Shown here: piece by piece, positions 19,335 to 27,714 of the stretch | Position numbering within the stretch: the first letter of the stretch is position 1 | Layout of the letters: each line of letters opens with the position of its first letter | Source of the DNA: Agromyces salentinus | Lineage (GTDB): Bacteria > Actinomycetota > Actinomycetes > Actinomycetales > Microbacteriaceae | Length of the DNA stretch: 64,000 nt | Assembly: GCF_009749395.1 (NCBI RefSeq) | Contig: NZ_WBIR01000014.1 | Location: 1-64,000, forward strand | Direction of reading: 5' to 3' | Notes under the pieces: generated by a model | The model's input: the letters and a program-made list of their open reading frames with translations, nothing else | Databases searched by the model: none | Told to the model about the DNA's origin: nothing | Translations under genes and position numbers: made by a program

Positions 19335-20356
19335 TCGCCGAGGCCCATGACCACGCCCTCGCAGGCCATGGGATCGACCATGCAGTCGGGCTCGGCCGCC
19401 GCGCCGGGCACGAACTGCAGGACCTGGTCGCCCTCGGCGAGCCCGTCGAGGATCTGCACGTTCTCGCCGTCGGTCAGTCCGAGCGTCACCGGATGCTCGG
19501 CACCCTCGCCGTCCTCGCCGACGAGCCAGACCACGCCGGTCTCGGCCCCGCCCTCGACGGCCGTCGTCGGCACCACGAGCACGTCGTCGGCGCTCCCGGC
19601 CGAGATGGTCAGTTCTGCGGCGAGGCCGGCGAAGACCTTCACGTCGCCGGGGACCGTGCAGTGCGCCGTGGTGGATCCGCCGGTCGGCGCCGCCCCCTCG
19701 CCCGCCGTGTCGGCCGCGGCATCCGCGACCGAGATCGTGAGGCCCGTGCAGGCGAACGGTGCCGGGCCGCCGGAGATCGCCACCTGCGCCTCGGCCGGCA
19801 CCTGCGTCAGTCGGTACTGCTGCTCTGGGCTGAGCGTCGCCTGGACGCGGAACGAGGGCGGCGCCACCCGACCGGAGTCCTGTCCGACGGCCACCGCCTG
19901 CTCGGGCAGCACCTCGAAGCCCGTCAGCACGCCGGCGACGGGCGCGAGCACCTGCTCGAAGTGGTGGCCGGGCGGGGCGGGCGCGACGAGGGGTGCCCCG
20001 TCCGGCCCGGCCGTCGTCGTCTCGACCGGTTCGTCGACGACCTTGATGTCGAAGAGCACGTCACCGGCGTTCACCGGCTGCCCGTCCTTCACGAAGACCT
20101 CGTCGACGGTGCCGTTCGCGGTCGCCTTGACGGCCACCGCGGGGTCGGCGGCGACCGTGCCGGAGAGCACGACGTCGTTGCGCACCGAGGCGCGCGCCAC
20201 CGGCACCTGCGGCTCGGTGATCGTGCCGGTGGGCTGCAGGGCCGCCTCGGCCTGCGGAGCATCGGGGAAGAACGCCAGCTTGACGAGCGCGACCGCGATC
20301 GCGGCCACGAGCACCATACGGACGATCGGGAAGATCCACTTGCGCCAGACGCCCAT
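19331..20356 (-). CDS. Membrane-anchored efflux adaptor (HlyD/MacA-like)
   Basis: This 341-residue protein has an N-terminal signal-anchor (IVRMVLVAAIAVALVKLAFF). A lipoyl/biotinyl-type domain follows, with the pattern of adaptor proteins: VRNDVVLSGTVAADPAVAVKATANGTVDEVFVKDGQPVNAGDVLFDI, quoted here by its parts VVLSGTVAAD and GQPVNAGDVLFDI. A beta-barrel ends in TVLGLTDGENVQILDGLAEGDQVL-like sequence. In Gram-positives such adaptors link MacB-type permeases to extracytoplasmic substrate. The ATG at 20356 has GGAGG nine bases upstream; the frame is open a little further. It is first of the three-gene operon. Confidence 0.85.
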   Translation of the reverse strand: MGVWRKWIFPIVRMVLVAAIAVALVKLAFFPDAPQAEAALQPTGTITEPQVPVARASVRNDVVLSGTVAADPAVAVKATANGTVDEVFVKDGQPVNAGDVLFDIKVVDEPVETTTAGPDGAPLVAPAPPGHHFEQVLAPVAGVLTGFEVLPEQAVAVGQDSGRVAPPSFRVQATLSPEQQYRLTQVPAEAQVAISGGPAPFACTGLTISVADAAADTAGEGAAPTGGSTTAHCTVPGDVKVFAGLAAELTISAGSADDVLVVPTTAVEGGAETGVVWLVGEDGEGAEHPVTLGLTDGENVQILDGLAEGDQVLQFVPGAAAEPDCMVDPMACEGVVMGLGE

Positions 20357-20444
20357 GGGCGCGCCTCCATCGGGTAGGGGTCGATCGGGGTCGCCCAACG
20401 CTATCGGCCGGGATGCCTCCGGCGGAATACGCCGCGGGGATGAT

Positions 20445-20482
20445 TCAGGGGCGGGTCGGGGAGAACCCCGACCCGCCCCTGA
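20445..20482 (-). terminator. Strong intrinsic terminator after RNase J
   Basis: A 17-bp perfect stem (20445-20461 with 20466-20482) closes on the tetraloop AGAA, about 34 bases after the rnj stop. No U-tract follows. It separates rnj from the exporter operon. Confidence 0.75.
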
Positions 20483-20515
20483 CTCGCCCTCGCCGTGCCG
20501 GCGGGGCGTCTGCTG

Positions 20516-22192
20516 CTACGCCTCGATGACGAGCGGCACGAGCATCGGACGACGACGCAGGCGACGGTTGACCCAGGTGCCGACCGTGCGGCGCACGATC
20601 TGCTGGAGCGCCTGCGAATCGCGCACGCCGCTCTTGGCGGCCTCGAGCAGCGCCGCCGAGATCTTCGGCTTGACCTCCTCGAACACGGCATCGTCCTCGG
20701 CGAACCCGCGCGCGTGGATCTCGGGACCTGAGATGATGCGACCCGTCGCGGCATCCACGACGATGATGACGGAGATGAAGCCCTCCTCACCGAGGATGCG
20801 GCGGTCCTTCAGGTCGGCGTCGGTGATCTCGCCGACCGTCGAGCCGTCGACGTAGACGAAGCCGAGGTCGAGCTGGCCCGCGACCTTCATGTCGCCGTCG
20901 AGCAGGTCGTAGACCGTGCCGTTTTCGCCGATGAAGGTGTTGCGCTCGGGGATGCCCGTGTCGCGCGCGAGCTTCGCGTTCGCGAACAGGTGGCGGTACT
21001 CGCCGTGGATCGGCAGGACGTTCTTCGGCTTCAGGATGTTGTAGCAGTAGAGCAGCTCCCCCGCGGCCGCGTGGCCGGAGACGTGCACCTTCGCGTTGCC
21101 CTTGTGCACGACGTTGGCGCCGAGCTTGGTGAGGCCGTCGATCACGCGGTACACGGCGTTCTCGTTGCCCGGGATCAGGCTTGAGGCGAGGATCACGGTG
21201 TCGCCCTCGCCCACCTCGATCTGGTGGTCGCGGTTGGCCATGCGGCTGAGCACGGCCATGGGCTCGCCCTGCGAGCCCGTGGACATGTAGACGATCTTGT
21301 CGTCGGGGATGTCGCCGGCCTTCTTGTAGTCGACGAGCACGCCGGCCGGCACGTTGAGGTATCCGAGCTCGGCGGCGATGGTCATGTTGCGGACCATGCT
21401 GCGGCCGAGGAGCGCGACCCTGCGACCGTTCTGGTGGGCCGCGTCGAGCACCTGCTGCACCCGGTGCACGTGGCTCGAGAAGCTCGCCACGATGACCCGG
21501 CGCGGGGCGCGGGCGATGACCTCGTCGAGCACGGGTCCGATCGCGCGCTCGAGCGGCGTGAAGCCGGGGACATCCGCGTTGGTGGAATCGACCATGAAGA
21601 GGTCGACGCCCTCCTCGCCGAGCCGGGCGAACTCGCGCAGGTCGGTGAGCCGGCCGTCCAGCGGCAGCTGGTCCATCTTGAAGTCACCCGTGGCGAGGAC
21701 CGTGCCGGCGTCGGTGTGGATCGCGACGGCGAGTGCGTCGGGGATCGAGTGGTTGACCGCGATGAACTCGAGGTCGAACGGGCCGATCTCCTCGTCCTGG
21801 CCCTCCTTGACCGTGAGGCTGTAGGGCTTGATGCGGTGCTCCTTGAGCTTCGCCTCGACGAGTGCGAGCGTCAACTGCGAGCCGATCAGGGGGATGTCCG
21901 CGCGCAGCCGCAGGAGGTAGGGCACGCCGCCGATGTGGTCCTCGTGGCCGTGGGTGAGCACGACGCCGACGATGTCGTCGATGCGGTCGCGCAGGAACCC
22001 GAAGTCGGGCAGGATCAGGTCGACGCCGGGCTGGTGCTCCTCGGGGAAGAGCACGCCGCAGTCGACGATGAGGATCTTGCCGTCGATCTCGTAGCTCGTC
22101 ATGTTGCGGCCGACCTCGCCGAGGCCTCCGATCGGGATGATGCGAAGCGTCCCGGGGGTCAGCGGGGCAGGTTCGATGATGGAATCGGGCAT
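20516..22192 (-). CDS. rnj: Ribonuclease J
   Basis: RNase J (558 residues) is a metallo-beta-lactamase-fold 5'-exonuclease and endonuclease of RNA turnover and rRNA maturation. The zinc site is VVLTHGHEDHIGGVPYLL at about residue 78. Beta-CASP motifs follow: DSTNADVPGFTPLE, SFSSHVHRVQQVLDAA, STGSQGEPMAVLSRMA and the late histidine in KVHVSGHAAAGELLY. LPIHGEYRHL completes the catalytic set. The ATG at 22192 has GGAGGG. The dapA-rnj pairing is standard for actinobacteria, and the 104-base gap suggests a shared transcript. Confidence 0.96.
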   Translation of the reverse strand: MPDSIIEPAPLTPGTLRIIPIGGLGEVGRNMTSYEIDGKILIVDCGVLFPEEHQPGVDLILPDFGFLRDRIDDIVGVVLTHGHEDHIGGVPYLLRLRADIPLIGSQLTLALVEAKLKEHRIKPYSLTVKEGQDEEIGPFDLEFIAVNHSIPDALAVAIHTDAGTVLATGDFKMDQLPLDGRLTDLREFARLGEEGVDLFMVDSTNADVPGFTPLERAIGPVLDEVIARAPRRVIVASFSSHVHRVQQVLDAAHQNGRRVALLGRSMVRNMTIAAELGYLNVPAGVLVDYKKAGDIPDDKIVYMSTGSQGEPMAVLSRMANRDHQIEVGEGDTVILASSLIPGNENAVYRVIDGLTKLGANVVHKGNAKVHVSGHAAAGELLYCYNILKPKNVLPIHGEYRHLFANAKLARDTGIPERNTFIGENGTVYDLLDGDMKVAGQLDLGFVYVDGSTVGEITDADLKDRRILGEEGFISVIIVVDAATGRIISGPEIHARGFAEDDAVFEEVKPKISAALLEAAKSGVRDSQALQQIVRRTVGTWVNRRLRRRPMLVPLVIEA

Positions 22193-22296
22193 GGGCCCTC
22201 CTTCGTTCGGTGTTCAGTTCGGTGCGACCCTCGGGGCCGCGGATGTCTCGGGCGGGGTCGCGACGGGCATGGGCTCGTCGCGGCATCCGCATGTGG

Positions 22297-23271
22297 TCAG
22301 CGGGTGGTGCCGGCGACCTTCGGCAGCGCGCCACCGGCGGCGGCGTTGCGGTCGGGCCGGAAGTTGCGGAAGTCGACGCCCTCGACGCCGCGCACGTGGT
22401 CGATCTCGTCCTCGATGAGCGCCGCCTCCCACTCCTCGGGGCCGACGAGCGGCAGCCGCACGCGAGGGCTGCCGATGCGGCCGAGGCCGTGCAGGATGTA
22501 CTTCGCCGCGACGGTGCCCGGCACATGCGTCATGACGGCGCGCACCAGCGGCTCGAGCTGCTGGTGCGCGGCCGTGGCCGCCGCCAGGTCGCCCCGGTTC
22601 ACGGCGTCGACGATCGTGCGGTACGGCGCGGGCGCGATGTTCGCCGTGACGCCGATGAGGCCGGTGGCCCCGATCGACAGGTGCGGCAGGATGTTCGCGT
22701 CGTCGCCCGAGAAGTACATGAGGTCGGTCTGGTTCAGCACGCGGCTGACCTCGGAGAAGCTGCCCTTGGCGTCCTTCACCGCGAGGATGTTCGGGTGCTT
22801 CGCGAGCCGCAGGATCGTCTCGTACGTGATGGGGACGCCCGTGCGGCCGGGGATGTCGTAGAGGATGACGGGCAGGTCGGTCGCGTCGGCGACCATGCGG
22901 AAGTGCGTCAGGATGCCGGCCTGCGTGGGCTTGTTGTAGTACGGCGTGACGATCATGATGCCGTCGGCACCGGCCTGCTCGGAGTGCTTGTAGAGCTCGA
23001 TCGCGTGCGCGGTCTCGTTCGAGCCGCCGCCCGTGATGATCTTCGCTCGCCCGGCTGCGACGTCCTTGCCGACCTCGACGAGGCGGATCTTCTCGGGGTC
23101 CGTGAGCGTCGAGGTCTCGCCGGTCGTGCCGGTGACGACGATGCCGTCGGCTCCGGCCGCGATCACGTCGTCGATGTGCTTCTCGACCCCGGGCCAGTCG
23201 ACTTCGCCGTCGGCCGTGAACGGCGTGACGAGCGCGACGAGTACCTGTCCGAAGGGGTTTTCCTGAGTCAC
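22297..23271 (-). CDS. dapA: 4-hydroxy-tetrahydrodipicolinate synthase DapA
   Basis: DapA (324 residues) condenses pyruvate and aspartate semialdehyde, the first step of diaminopimelate/lysine synthesis. The TIM-barrel signature GIVVTGTTGETSTL, the tyrosine in IVTPYYNKPTQAG, LYDIPGRTGVPI and the Schiff-base lysine in ILAVKDAKGSF (about residue 166) are all visible. I chose the GTG at 23271 because GGAGGG lies just before it and the protein then has family length; the frame is open about 200 bases further. A TACGCT hexamer also sits 7 bases upstream of this GTG, so a leaderless start is possible. Confidence 0.95.
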   Translation of the reverse strand: MTQENPFGQVLVALVTPFTADGEVDWPGVEKHIDDVIAAGADGIVVTGTTGETSTLTDPEKIRLVEVGKDVAAGRAKIITGGGSNETAHAIELYKHSEQAGADGIMIVTPYYNKPTQAGILTHFRMVADATDLPVILYDIPGRTGVPITYETILRLAKHPNILAVKDAKGSFSEVSRVLNQTDLMYFSGDDANILPHLSIGATGLIGVTANIAPAPYRTIVDAVNRGDLAAATAAHQQLEPLVRAVMTHVPGTVAAKYILHGLGRIGSPRVRLPLVGPEEWEAALIEDEIDHVRGVEGVDFRNFRPDRNAAAGGALPKVAGTTR

Positions 23272-23404
23272 GCCCTCCAGCGTATCGGGTCGGCCCCGCG
23301 ACGCGGGCCGCGCCCCGTCCACCGCCGGGCCGCGGCGCGCCTCGCGCACCACGGCGGCGCACCGGGTCGCGGGACACGCGGTCATGCGGTCACGCGTCAG
23401 TCGG

Positions 23405-23974
23405 TCACGGCCGGTCGTAGCGGCGGAAGCGGTACGCGACGCCGGTACGGGAGAGGCGTGTCGCGCCGCCATCGGTCTCGACGAGACGCCAGCTCAGGTC
23501 GATCGAGGGGGCATGGGCGTCGCCCGGGATGTCGAGATCGAGCTCGGTGACCTCGAGTCGATCCGCCCGATCGATGACCCGCGCGAACACCTCGCCGCCG
23601 CCGATCACCCAGACCCAGTCGGGGTCGGATGCCGCGGCGAGCGCGAGCCCGGCGTCGATGGATCCTGCGCGCGTGGCCCCCTCGGCAGCCCAGTCCTCAT
23701 CGCGGGTGACGACGATGTTCGCGCGGCCGGGCAGCGGGCGAAACCGCTCGGGCAGCGAGTCCCAGGTCTTGCGTCCCATCACGACGGGGCTGCCGAGCGT
23801 GATCTCCTTGAAGTGGGCGAGGTCCTCGGGCACGTGCCACGGCATCACGCCGCCGGCCCCGATCACGCCGCGCGCCGCTTCGGCCCAGATGAGGCCCAGC
23901 TTCGGCCCGATCGCCGGCGTCCCGTCCGAGGTCCCGGAGTCGCCGTGGACGCCCGTGGCATCCGCTTCGCTCAT
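23405..23974 (-). CDS. folA: Dihydrofolate reductase
   Basis: This 189-residue enzyme reduces dihydrofolate with NADPH, regenerating the cofactor consumed by thymidylate synthase next door. [31 protein letters not shown] contains the substrate-binding WH-PEDL region; [12 protein letters not shown] and [12 protein letters not shown] are NADPH-binding motifs. About 25 residues precede the usual N-terminus. Its ATG overlaps the thyA stop by 4 bases (ATGA). Confidence 0.96.
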   Translation of the reverse strand: MSEADATGVHGDSGTSDGTPAIGPKLGLIWAEAARGVIGAGGVMPWHVPEDLAHFKEITLGSPVVMGRKTWDSLPERFRPLPGRANIVVTRDEDWAAEGATRAGSIDAGLALAAASDPDWVWVIGGGEVFARVIDRADRLEVTELDLDIPGDAHAPSIDLSWRLVETDGGATRLSRTGVAYRFRRYDRP

Positions 23975-24780
23975 ACCGCGACGGCCGCGCGGATCGCGGG
24001 GTGGTGCTGGTAGCCGTCGACCACGAAGTCGTCGTACTCATAGTCGAAGACCGTGTCTCGGGTGCGCGCGAGGCGCAGCGTCGGCGGCGCGAAGGGCTCG
24101 CGCTCGAGCTGCGTGCGGACCTGCTCGACGTGGTTGTCGTAGATGTGGCAGTCGCCGCCGGTCCAGACGAAGTCGCCGACCTCGAGCCCGGTCTGCGCCG
24201 CGATCATGTGCGTCAGGAGCGCGTAGGAGGCGATGTTGAACGGCACGCCGAGGAAGAGGTCCGCGGAGCGCTGGTAGAGCTGGCAGGACAGCTTCCCGTC
24301 GGCGACGTAGAACTGGAAGAGCGCGTGGCACGGGGCGAGCGCCATGTCGGGGATGTCGGCCGGGTTCCACGCCGAGACGATGAGGCGGCGCGAGTCGGGG
24401 TTCGTGCGGATCTGCTCGATCACGTCGGAGATCTGGTCGATCACCTCGCCGGAGGGCGTCGGCCACGAGCGCCACTGCACCCCGTAGACCGGGCCGAGCT
24501 CGCCATCGGCGTCGGCCCACTCGTCCCAGATGGTGACGCCGTGCTCGCGCAGCCAGCCGACGTTCGAGGAGCCCTGCAGGAACCACAGCAGCTCGTACGC
24601 GATCGACTTGAAGTGCACGCGTTTCGTGGTGACGAGCGGGAAGCCCTCGGCGAGGTCGAACCGCAGCTGGCGGCCGAACACGCTGGTCGTGCCGGTGCCC
24701 GTGCGGTCGGTCTTGCGCGTGCCGTGCTCGAGCACGTCGCGGAGGAGGTCTTCGTACGGGGTTGCGATCGTCTCGGACAT
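23971..24780 (-). CDS. thyA: Thymidylate synthase ThyA
   Basis: ThyA (269 residues) methylates dUMP to dTMP using methylene-THF. The catalytic cysteine is Cys151 in [65 protein letters not shown] and the C-terminal [21 protein letters not shown] complete the pattern. TAGCAT lies 7 bases before the ATG, so a leaderless transcript for thyA-folA is likely. It is divergent from the thioredoxin-like gene at 24895. Confidence 0.98.
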   Translation of the reverse strand: MSETIATPYEDLLRDVLEHGTRKTDRTGTGTTSVFGRQLRFDLAEGFPLVTTKRVHFKSIAYELLWFLQGSSNVGWLREHGVTIWDEWADADGELGPVYGVQWRSWPTPSGEVIDQISDVIEQIRTNPDSRRLIVSAWNPADIPDMALAPCHALFQFYVADGKLSCQLYQRSADLFLGVPFNIASYALLTHMIAAQTGLEVGDFVWTGGDCHIYDNHVEQVRTQLEREPFAPPTLRLARTRDTVFDYEYDDFVVDGYQHHPAIRAAVAV

Positions 24781-24787
24781 CGTCTCG

Positions 24788-24793
24788 ATGCTA
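24788..24793 (-). promoter_or_regulatory. Leaderless -10 element of thyA-folA
   Basis: TAGCAT on the minus strand ends 7 bases before the thyA ATG. Confidence 0.5.
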
Positions 24794-24881
24794 CCCGCGA
24801 TGGGAGGGCGGTCGGGCGGATGCCGCGGCGCGGCGTCGCGTCATCCCTCGTCACAGTCGACCGCGCGGTGCCGCGCCGAAA

Positions 24882-24887
24882 TAGCCT
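24882..24887 (+). promoter_or_regulatory. Leaderless -10 element of the thioredoxin-like gene
   Basis: TAGCCT ends 7 bases before the ATG at 24895. Confidence 0.45.
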
Positions 24888-24894
24888 CGGTCGC

Positions 24895-25389
24895 ATGGAC
24901 TGGCCGGCCGCGCTCATCGCCGGGCTCGCCCTGCCCGCGGTCGCCACGGCGATCGGCCTCGTCTGGCGCTCGCGCACCGGCAGGCTGCGCGTCGCCACGA
25001 GGACGGATGCCGCATCCGCCGCACCGGGCGACGTGGGCGCCGTTCGCTCCGGACGCACGGCAGCGGCGCTCGCCCTCGATCTCCGCGAGACGGAGCTCGG
25101 CGAGGCAGCGACGCTCGTGCAGTTCTCGACCGAGTTCTGCAGCCGCTGCCCCGCGACGGCGAGGGGGTTGCGGGCGATCGCCGACGACTTCGCCGGCGTG
25201 CGGCACGTCGAGGTCGACCTGACCCGCCGCGCCGACCTCGCCGATCGCTTCGCCGTGCGCGAGACGCCGACGACCCTCATCCTCGCCGCCGACGGCACCC
25301 TCTCGGCCCGCATCGGCGGCGTCCCCCGCACCGGTGCCGTCCGCAGCCACCTCGAGACCCTCACCGGGAGTTCCCATGTCGCATCCTGA
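24895..25389 (+). CDS. Membrane-anchored thioredoxin-like protein
   Basis: This 164-residue protein has one N-terminal hydrophobic helix (AALIAGLALPAVATAIGLVW) and a thioredoxin-fold domain. The redox motif is FCSRC (Cys82 and Cys85), preceded by TLVQFSTE and followed by the cis-proline strand ETPTTLILAADG. CSRC replaces the common CGPC. The single helix probably anchors it, but which side the thioredoxin domain faces is uncertain. It overlaps the DUF4395 gene by 14 bases, so the two are co-translated. The partner has its own CxxC in a membrane region, so a relay of electrons between them is plausible. Confidence 0.8.
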   Translation: MDWPAALIAGLALPAVATAIGLVWRSRTGRLRVATRTDAASAAPGDVGAVRSGRTAAALALDLRETELGEAATLVQFSTEFCSRCPATARGLRAIADDFAGVRHVEVDLTRRADLADRFAVRETPTTLILAADGTLSARIGGVPRTGAVRSHLETLTGSSHVAS

Positions 25390-25873
25390 TCACCCCGCAT
25401 CCGCCGACCCCGAGCGCGCCACGGCTGACCCGGCCGGCATCGACCCGCGCGCGCCGCGATTCGCGGCCGCCATCACGGCGGTGCTCCTGCTCGCCGTCGT
25501 CGTGCTCTGGGTGGCCGGTGCCGCAACGGCAGCCCTGGTCCTGCTCGCGGCGATCAGCGCCCTCTTCCTCTGGGGCGCGATCGCCGGCGTCCGGCGGCAT
25601 CCGTTCGGGGCCCTCTTCCGCGCGATCGTGCGCCCGCGCCTCGCACCGCCCGTCGAGCTCGAAGACCCGCGCCCGCCGACGTTCGCCCAACTCGTCGGCT
25701 TCATCGTGACGGTGGTCGGCGTGCTGCTCGCGATCGCCGGCGTCCCGGCAGCCGTGCCGATCGCCGCGAGCATCGCGTTCGTCGCTGCGTTCCTGAACGC
25801 GGTGTTCGACTTCTGCCTCGGATGCCGCATCTACGTGCTCCTCGTCCGCGCACGGGTCCTGCAGCGGGCCTGA
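25376..25873 (+). CDS. DUF4395 membrane protein with CxxC
   Basis: This 165-residue protein has four predicted membrane helices in two hairpins (AAITAVLLLAVVVLWVAG with AALVLLAAISALFLWGAI; LVGFIVTVVGVLLAIAGV with PIAASIAFVAAFLNAVF). It ends with the family mark FDFCLGCRIYVLLVR, where a CxxC lies at the end of the last helix. Function is not established. DUF4395 proteins are repeatedly found beside thioredoxin-like genes, which suggests a thiol-disulfide exchange role across the membrane. This is inference from context and the two cysteines. Confidence 0.82.
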   Translation: MSHPDHPASADPERATADPAGIDPRAPRFAAAITAVLLLAVVVLWVAGAATAALVLLAAISALFLWGAIAGVRRHPFGALFRAIVRPRLAPPVELEDPRPPTFAQLVGFIVTVVGVLLAIAGVPAAVPIAASIAFVAAFLNAVFDFCLGCRIYVLLVRARVLQRA

Positions 25874-25926
25874 CAACCGCGGCCGGGCGCGGCTAGGCTG
25901 AGAGCCCGGCTCGACGAGGAGGACCC

Positions 25927-26352
25927 ATGGCCGTCACGAGTGAATCGACCACCGTCTGGACCGGCACCCTCGCGGGCGGTTCGGGCACGACCAAGCTGGA
26001 TTCCTCCGGCGTCGCGGAGTTCCCCGTGAACTGGAAGGCCCGCTCCGAGGGCGAGGCCGGCACCACGAATCCCGAGGAGCTGCTGGGCGCCGCGCACTCG
26101 GCGTGCTACTCCATGGCACTCGCCCACGCGCTCACCGGTGCCGGCCACGCTCCAGAGTCCATCCAGACGACGGCGGCGATCACGTTCGAGGCCGGCCGCG
26201 GCGTGCTCGGCAGCCACCTGCTCGTGAGTGCGCGCGTGCCGGGCCTCACCGAAGAGGCGTTCGAGGCGTTCGCCGAGGACGCGAAGGCGAACTGCCCGAT
26301 CTCCCAGGCGCTGGCGGGCATCCCCATCACGATCGAAGCCGAACTCGCCTGA
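25927..26352 (+). CDS. OsmC/Ohr family peroxiredoxin
   Basis: This 141-residue protein is a thiol peroxidase of the OsmC branch. The two catalytic cysteines are Cys60 in GAAHSACYSMALAHAL and Cys123 in AKANCPISQAL. The N-terminal VWTGTLAGGSGTTKLDSSGV is typical. It reduces organic hydroperoxides, usually with a lipoyl or low-molecular-weight thiol reductant. GAGGAGG precedes the ATG. It follows the two CxxC proteins by 53 bases and may share their thiol-redox context. TAGGCT at 25892-25897 could be its own promoter. Confidence 0.92.
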   Translation: MAVTSESTTVWTGTLAGGSGTTKLDSSGVAEFPVNWKARSEGEAGTTNPEELLGAAHSACYSMALAHALTGAGHAPESIQTTAAITFEAGRGVLGSHLLVSARVPGLTEEAFEAFAEDAKANCPISQALAGIPITIEAELA

Positions 26353-26353
26353 C

Positions 26354-27256
26354 GTGCGGGTGCTCATCGCCGGGGCGTCCGGCTTCATCGGCACGGCCCT
26401 CGTCGATCGGCTGACCCGGGACGGCCACGACGTGCTCCGGCTCGTCCGCCGGCGGGCGCAGTCCGCCGACGAGGTGACCTGGTCGCCGGCGGCGGGCATC
26501 ATCGACTTCACGATCATGGACCGCATCGACGCGGTCGTGAACCTCTCGGGCGCCTCGCTCGCGCGCCTGCCGTGGACGAAGGCCTACCGAACGGAGATCA
26601 TCGAGTCGCGCGTGAGCGCGACCCGCACGCTCGCCGACGCGATGCGCAAGGCACGCACTCCCCCGGCCGTGTTCCTGAGCGGTTCGGCGGTCGGCTACTA
26701 CGGCGACCGTCCGGGCGAGCTGCTCGCCGAGCCCTCGCCCGCGGGAACGGGATTCCTCGCCGACGTCGTCCAGAAATGGGAGAGCGCCGCGGGGCTCGCT
26801 CCCTCCGAGACCCGCACGGTCACGTTCCGCACCGGGCTGGTCATCGGCGAGGGCGGCGCCATGCGGCGGGTCGCGACGTTGACCAGGTTCGGCGTCTCGG
26901 CCCGGCTCGGCACCGGGGGCCAGCACTGGCCCTGGATCGCGCTCGACGACGAGGTCGGCGCGATCGCCCACCTCCTCGGCTCGCGGCTCGCCGGTCCGGT
27001 GAACCTCGTCGGGCCGATTCCGGCGACGGCGGACCGGGTCATGGGCGCGATGGCGGAGCGGATGCACCGTCCGTATGCCCTGGCGGTGCCCGAGCGCGTG
27101 CTCGGCCTCGCCCTCGGGCAGGCGGCCGACGAGTTGCTGCTCGCGAGCCAGAAGGTGAGTTCGCAGCACCTCGTCGACGACGGGTACGCGTTCGCCCACG
27201 AGAGCGTCGAGTCGGCCCTCGACGCGATGCTCAGCCGGCCCGCTCCAGTTCGATAG
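26354..27256 (+). CDS. TIGR01777 family epimerase (SDR fold)
   Basis: This 300-residue protein is an extended short-chain dehydrogenase. The NAD(P)-binding motif is VLIAGASGFIGTALVDRL at the N-terminus. DAVVNLSGASLA, VFLSGSAVGYYGDR (Ser and YYG replacing the usual YxxxK region), GFLADVVQKWE and FRTGLVIGEGG mark the TIGR01777/YfcH-type family. The C-terminal DUF1731-like part is RPYALAVPERVLGLALGQAADELLLASQKV. The substrate is unknown. The GTG start comes 1 base after the OsmC stop. The last 26 bases overlap the convergent gene at 27231. Confidence 0.9.
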   Translation: MRVLIAGASGFIGTALVDRLTRDGHDVLRLVRRRAQSADEVTWSPAAGIIDFTIMDRIDAVVNLSGASLARLPWTKAYRTEIIESRVSATRTLADAMRKARTPPAVFLSGSAVGYYGDRPGELLAEPSPAGTGFLADVVQKWESAAGLAPSETRTVTFRTGLVIGEGGAMRRVATLTRFGVSARLGTGGQHWPWIALDDEVGAIAHLLGSRLAGPVNLVGPIPATADRVMGAMAERMHRPYALAVPERVLGLALGQAADELLLASQKVSSQHLVDDGYAFAHESVESALDAMLSRPAPVR

Positions 27257-27668
27257 CCCGCCGCACCGCGGTGCGGGCCCGTCGGCGGTCGCCCGCGGCG
27301 TCGTAGGCCATGCCGAGGCGCAGCCAGGCTCGCCACGAGTCGGGGTCCGCCTCGGCGTCCGCGCGGAAGCGTGCGAACTCCGCATCGGCGGAGGCACGGT
27401 CGGCGCGACCGCTCTCGCGCATCTCGATGCCGAGGTCGGTACCCCCCTCGGCCTCGAGCCGCTTGACGAGGGCTTGCGACCGCATGCCGAATGCGAGCTC
27501 CCGCCAGATCGCCCAGACGGCGATGATCGGCAGGACCAGGAGGGCGATGCCGATGCCGATGGCCACGGGCTCCCCCGTGCCGAGGAATTGCACGGCACGC
27601 CAGCCGACGAGCGCGACGTAGACGGCGAGCAGCACCGCCATGGCGAGGGCTCCGACCTTGGCGGTCAC
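27231..27668 (-). CDS. Small membrane protein with TPR-like tail
   Basis: This 145-residue protein has two N-terminal membrane helices (VGALAMAVLLAVYVALVGW and GIGIALLVLPIIAVWAIW). A soluble segment ending in WRAWLRLGMAYDAAGDRRRARTAVRRAIELE looks like one tetratricopeptide-type helix pair. It matches a hypothetical protein often found beside dapB in Microbacteriaceae; no function is known to me. The GTG start at 27668 is chosen because the membrane helix begins there. A longer start at 27734 would overlap dapB. Its 3' end overlaps the convergent TIGR01777 gene. Confidence 0.7.
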   Translation of the reverse strand: MTAKVGALAMAVLLAVYVALVGWRAVQFLGTGEPVAIGIGIALLVLPIIAVWAIWRELAFGMRSQALVKRLEAEGGTDLGIEMRESGRADRASADAEFARFRADAEADPDSWRAWLRLGMAYDAAGDRRRARTAVRRAIELERAG

Positions 27669-27714
27669 CGGCGCCCCGTTCGGGCGGTGGTCGCGTCGGC
27701 CGTGGGGTGAGCGG

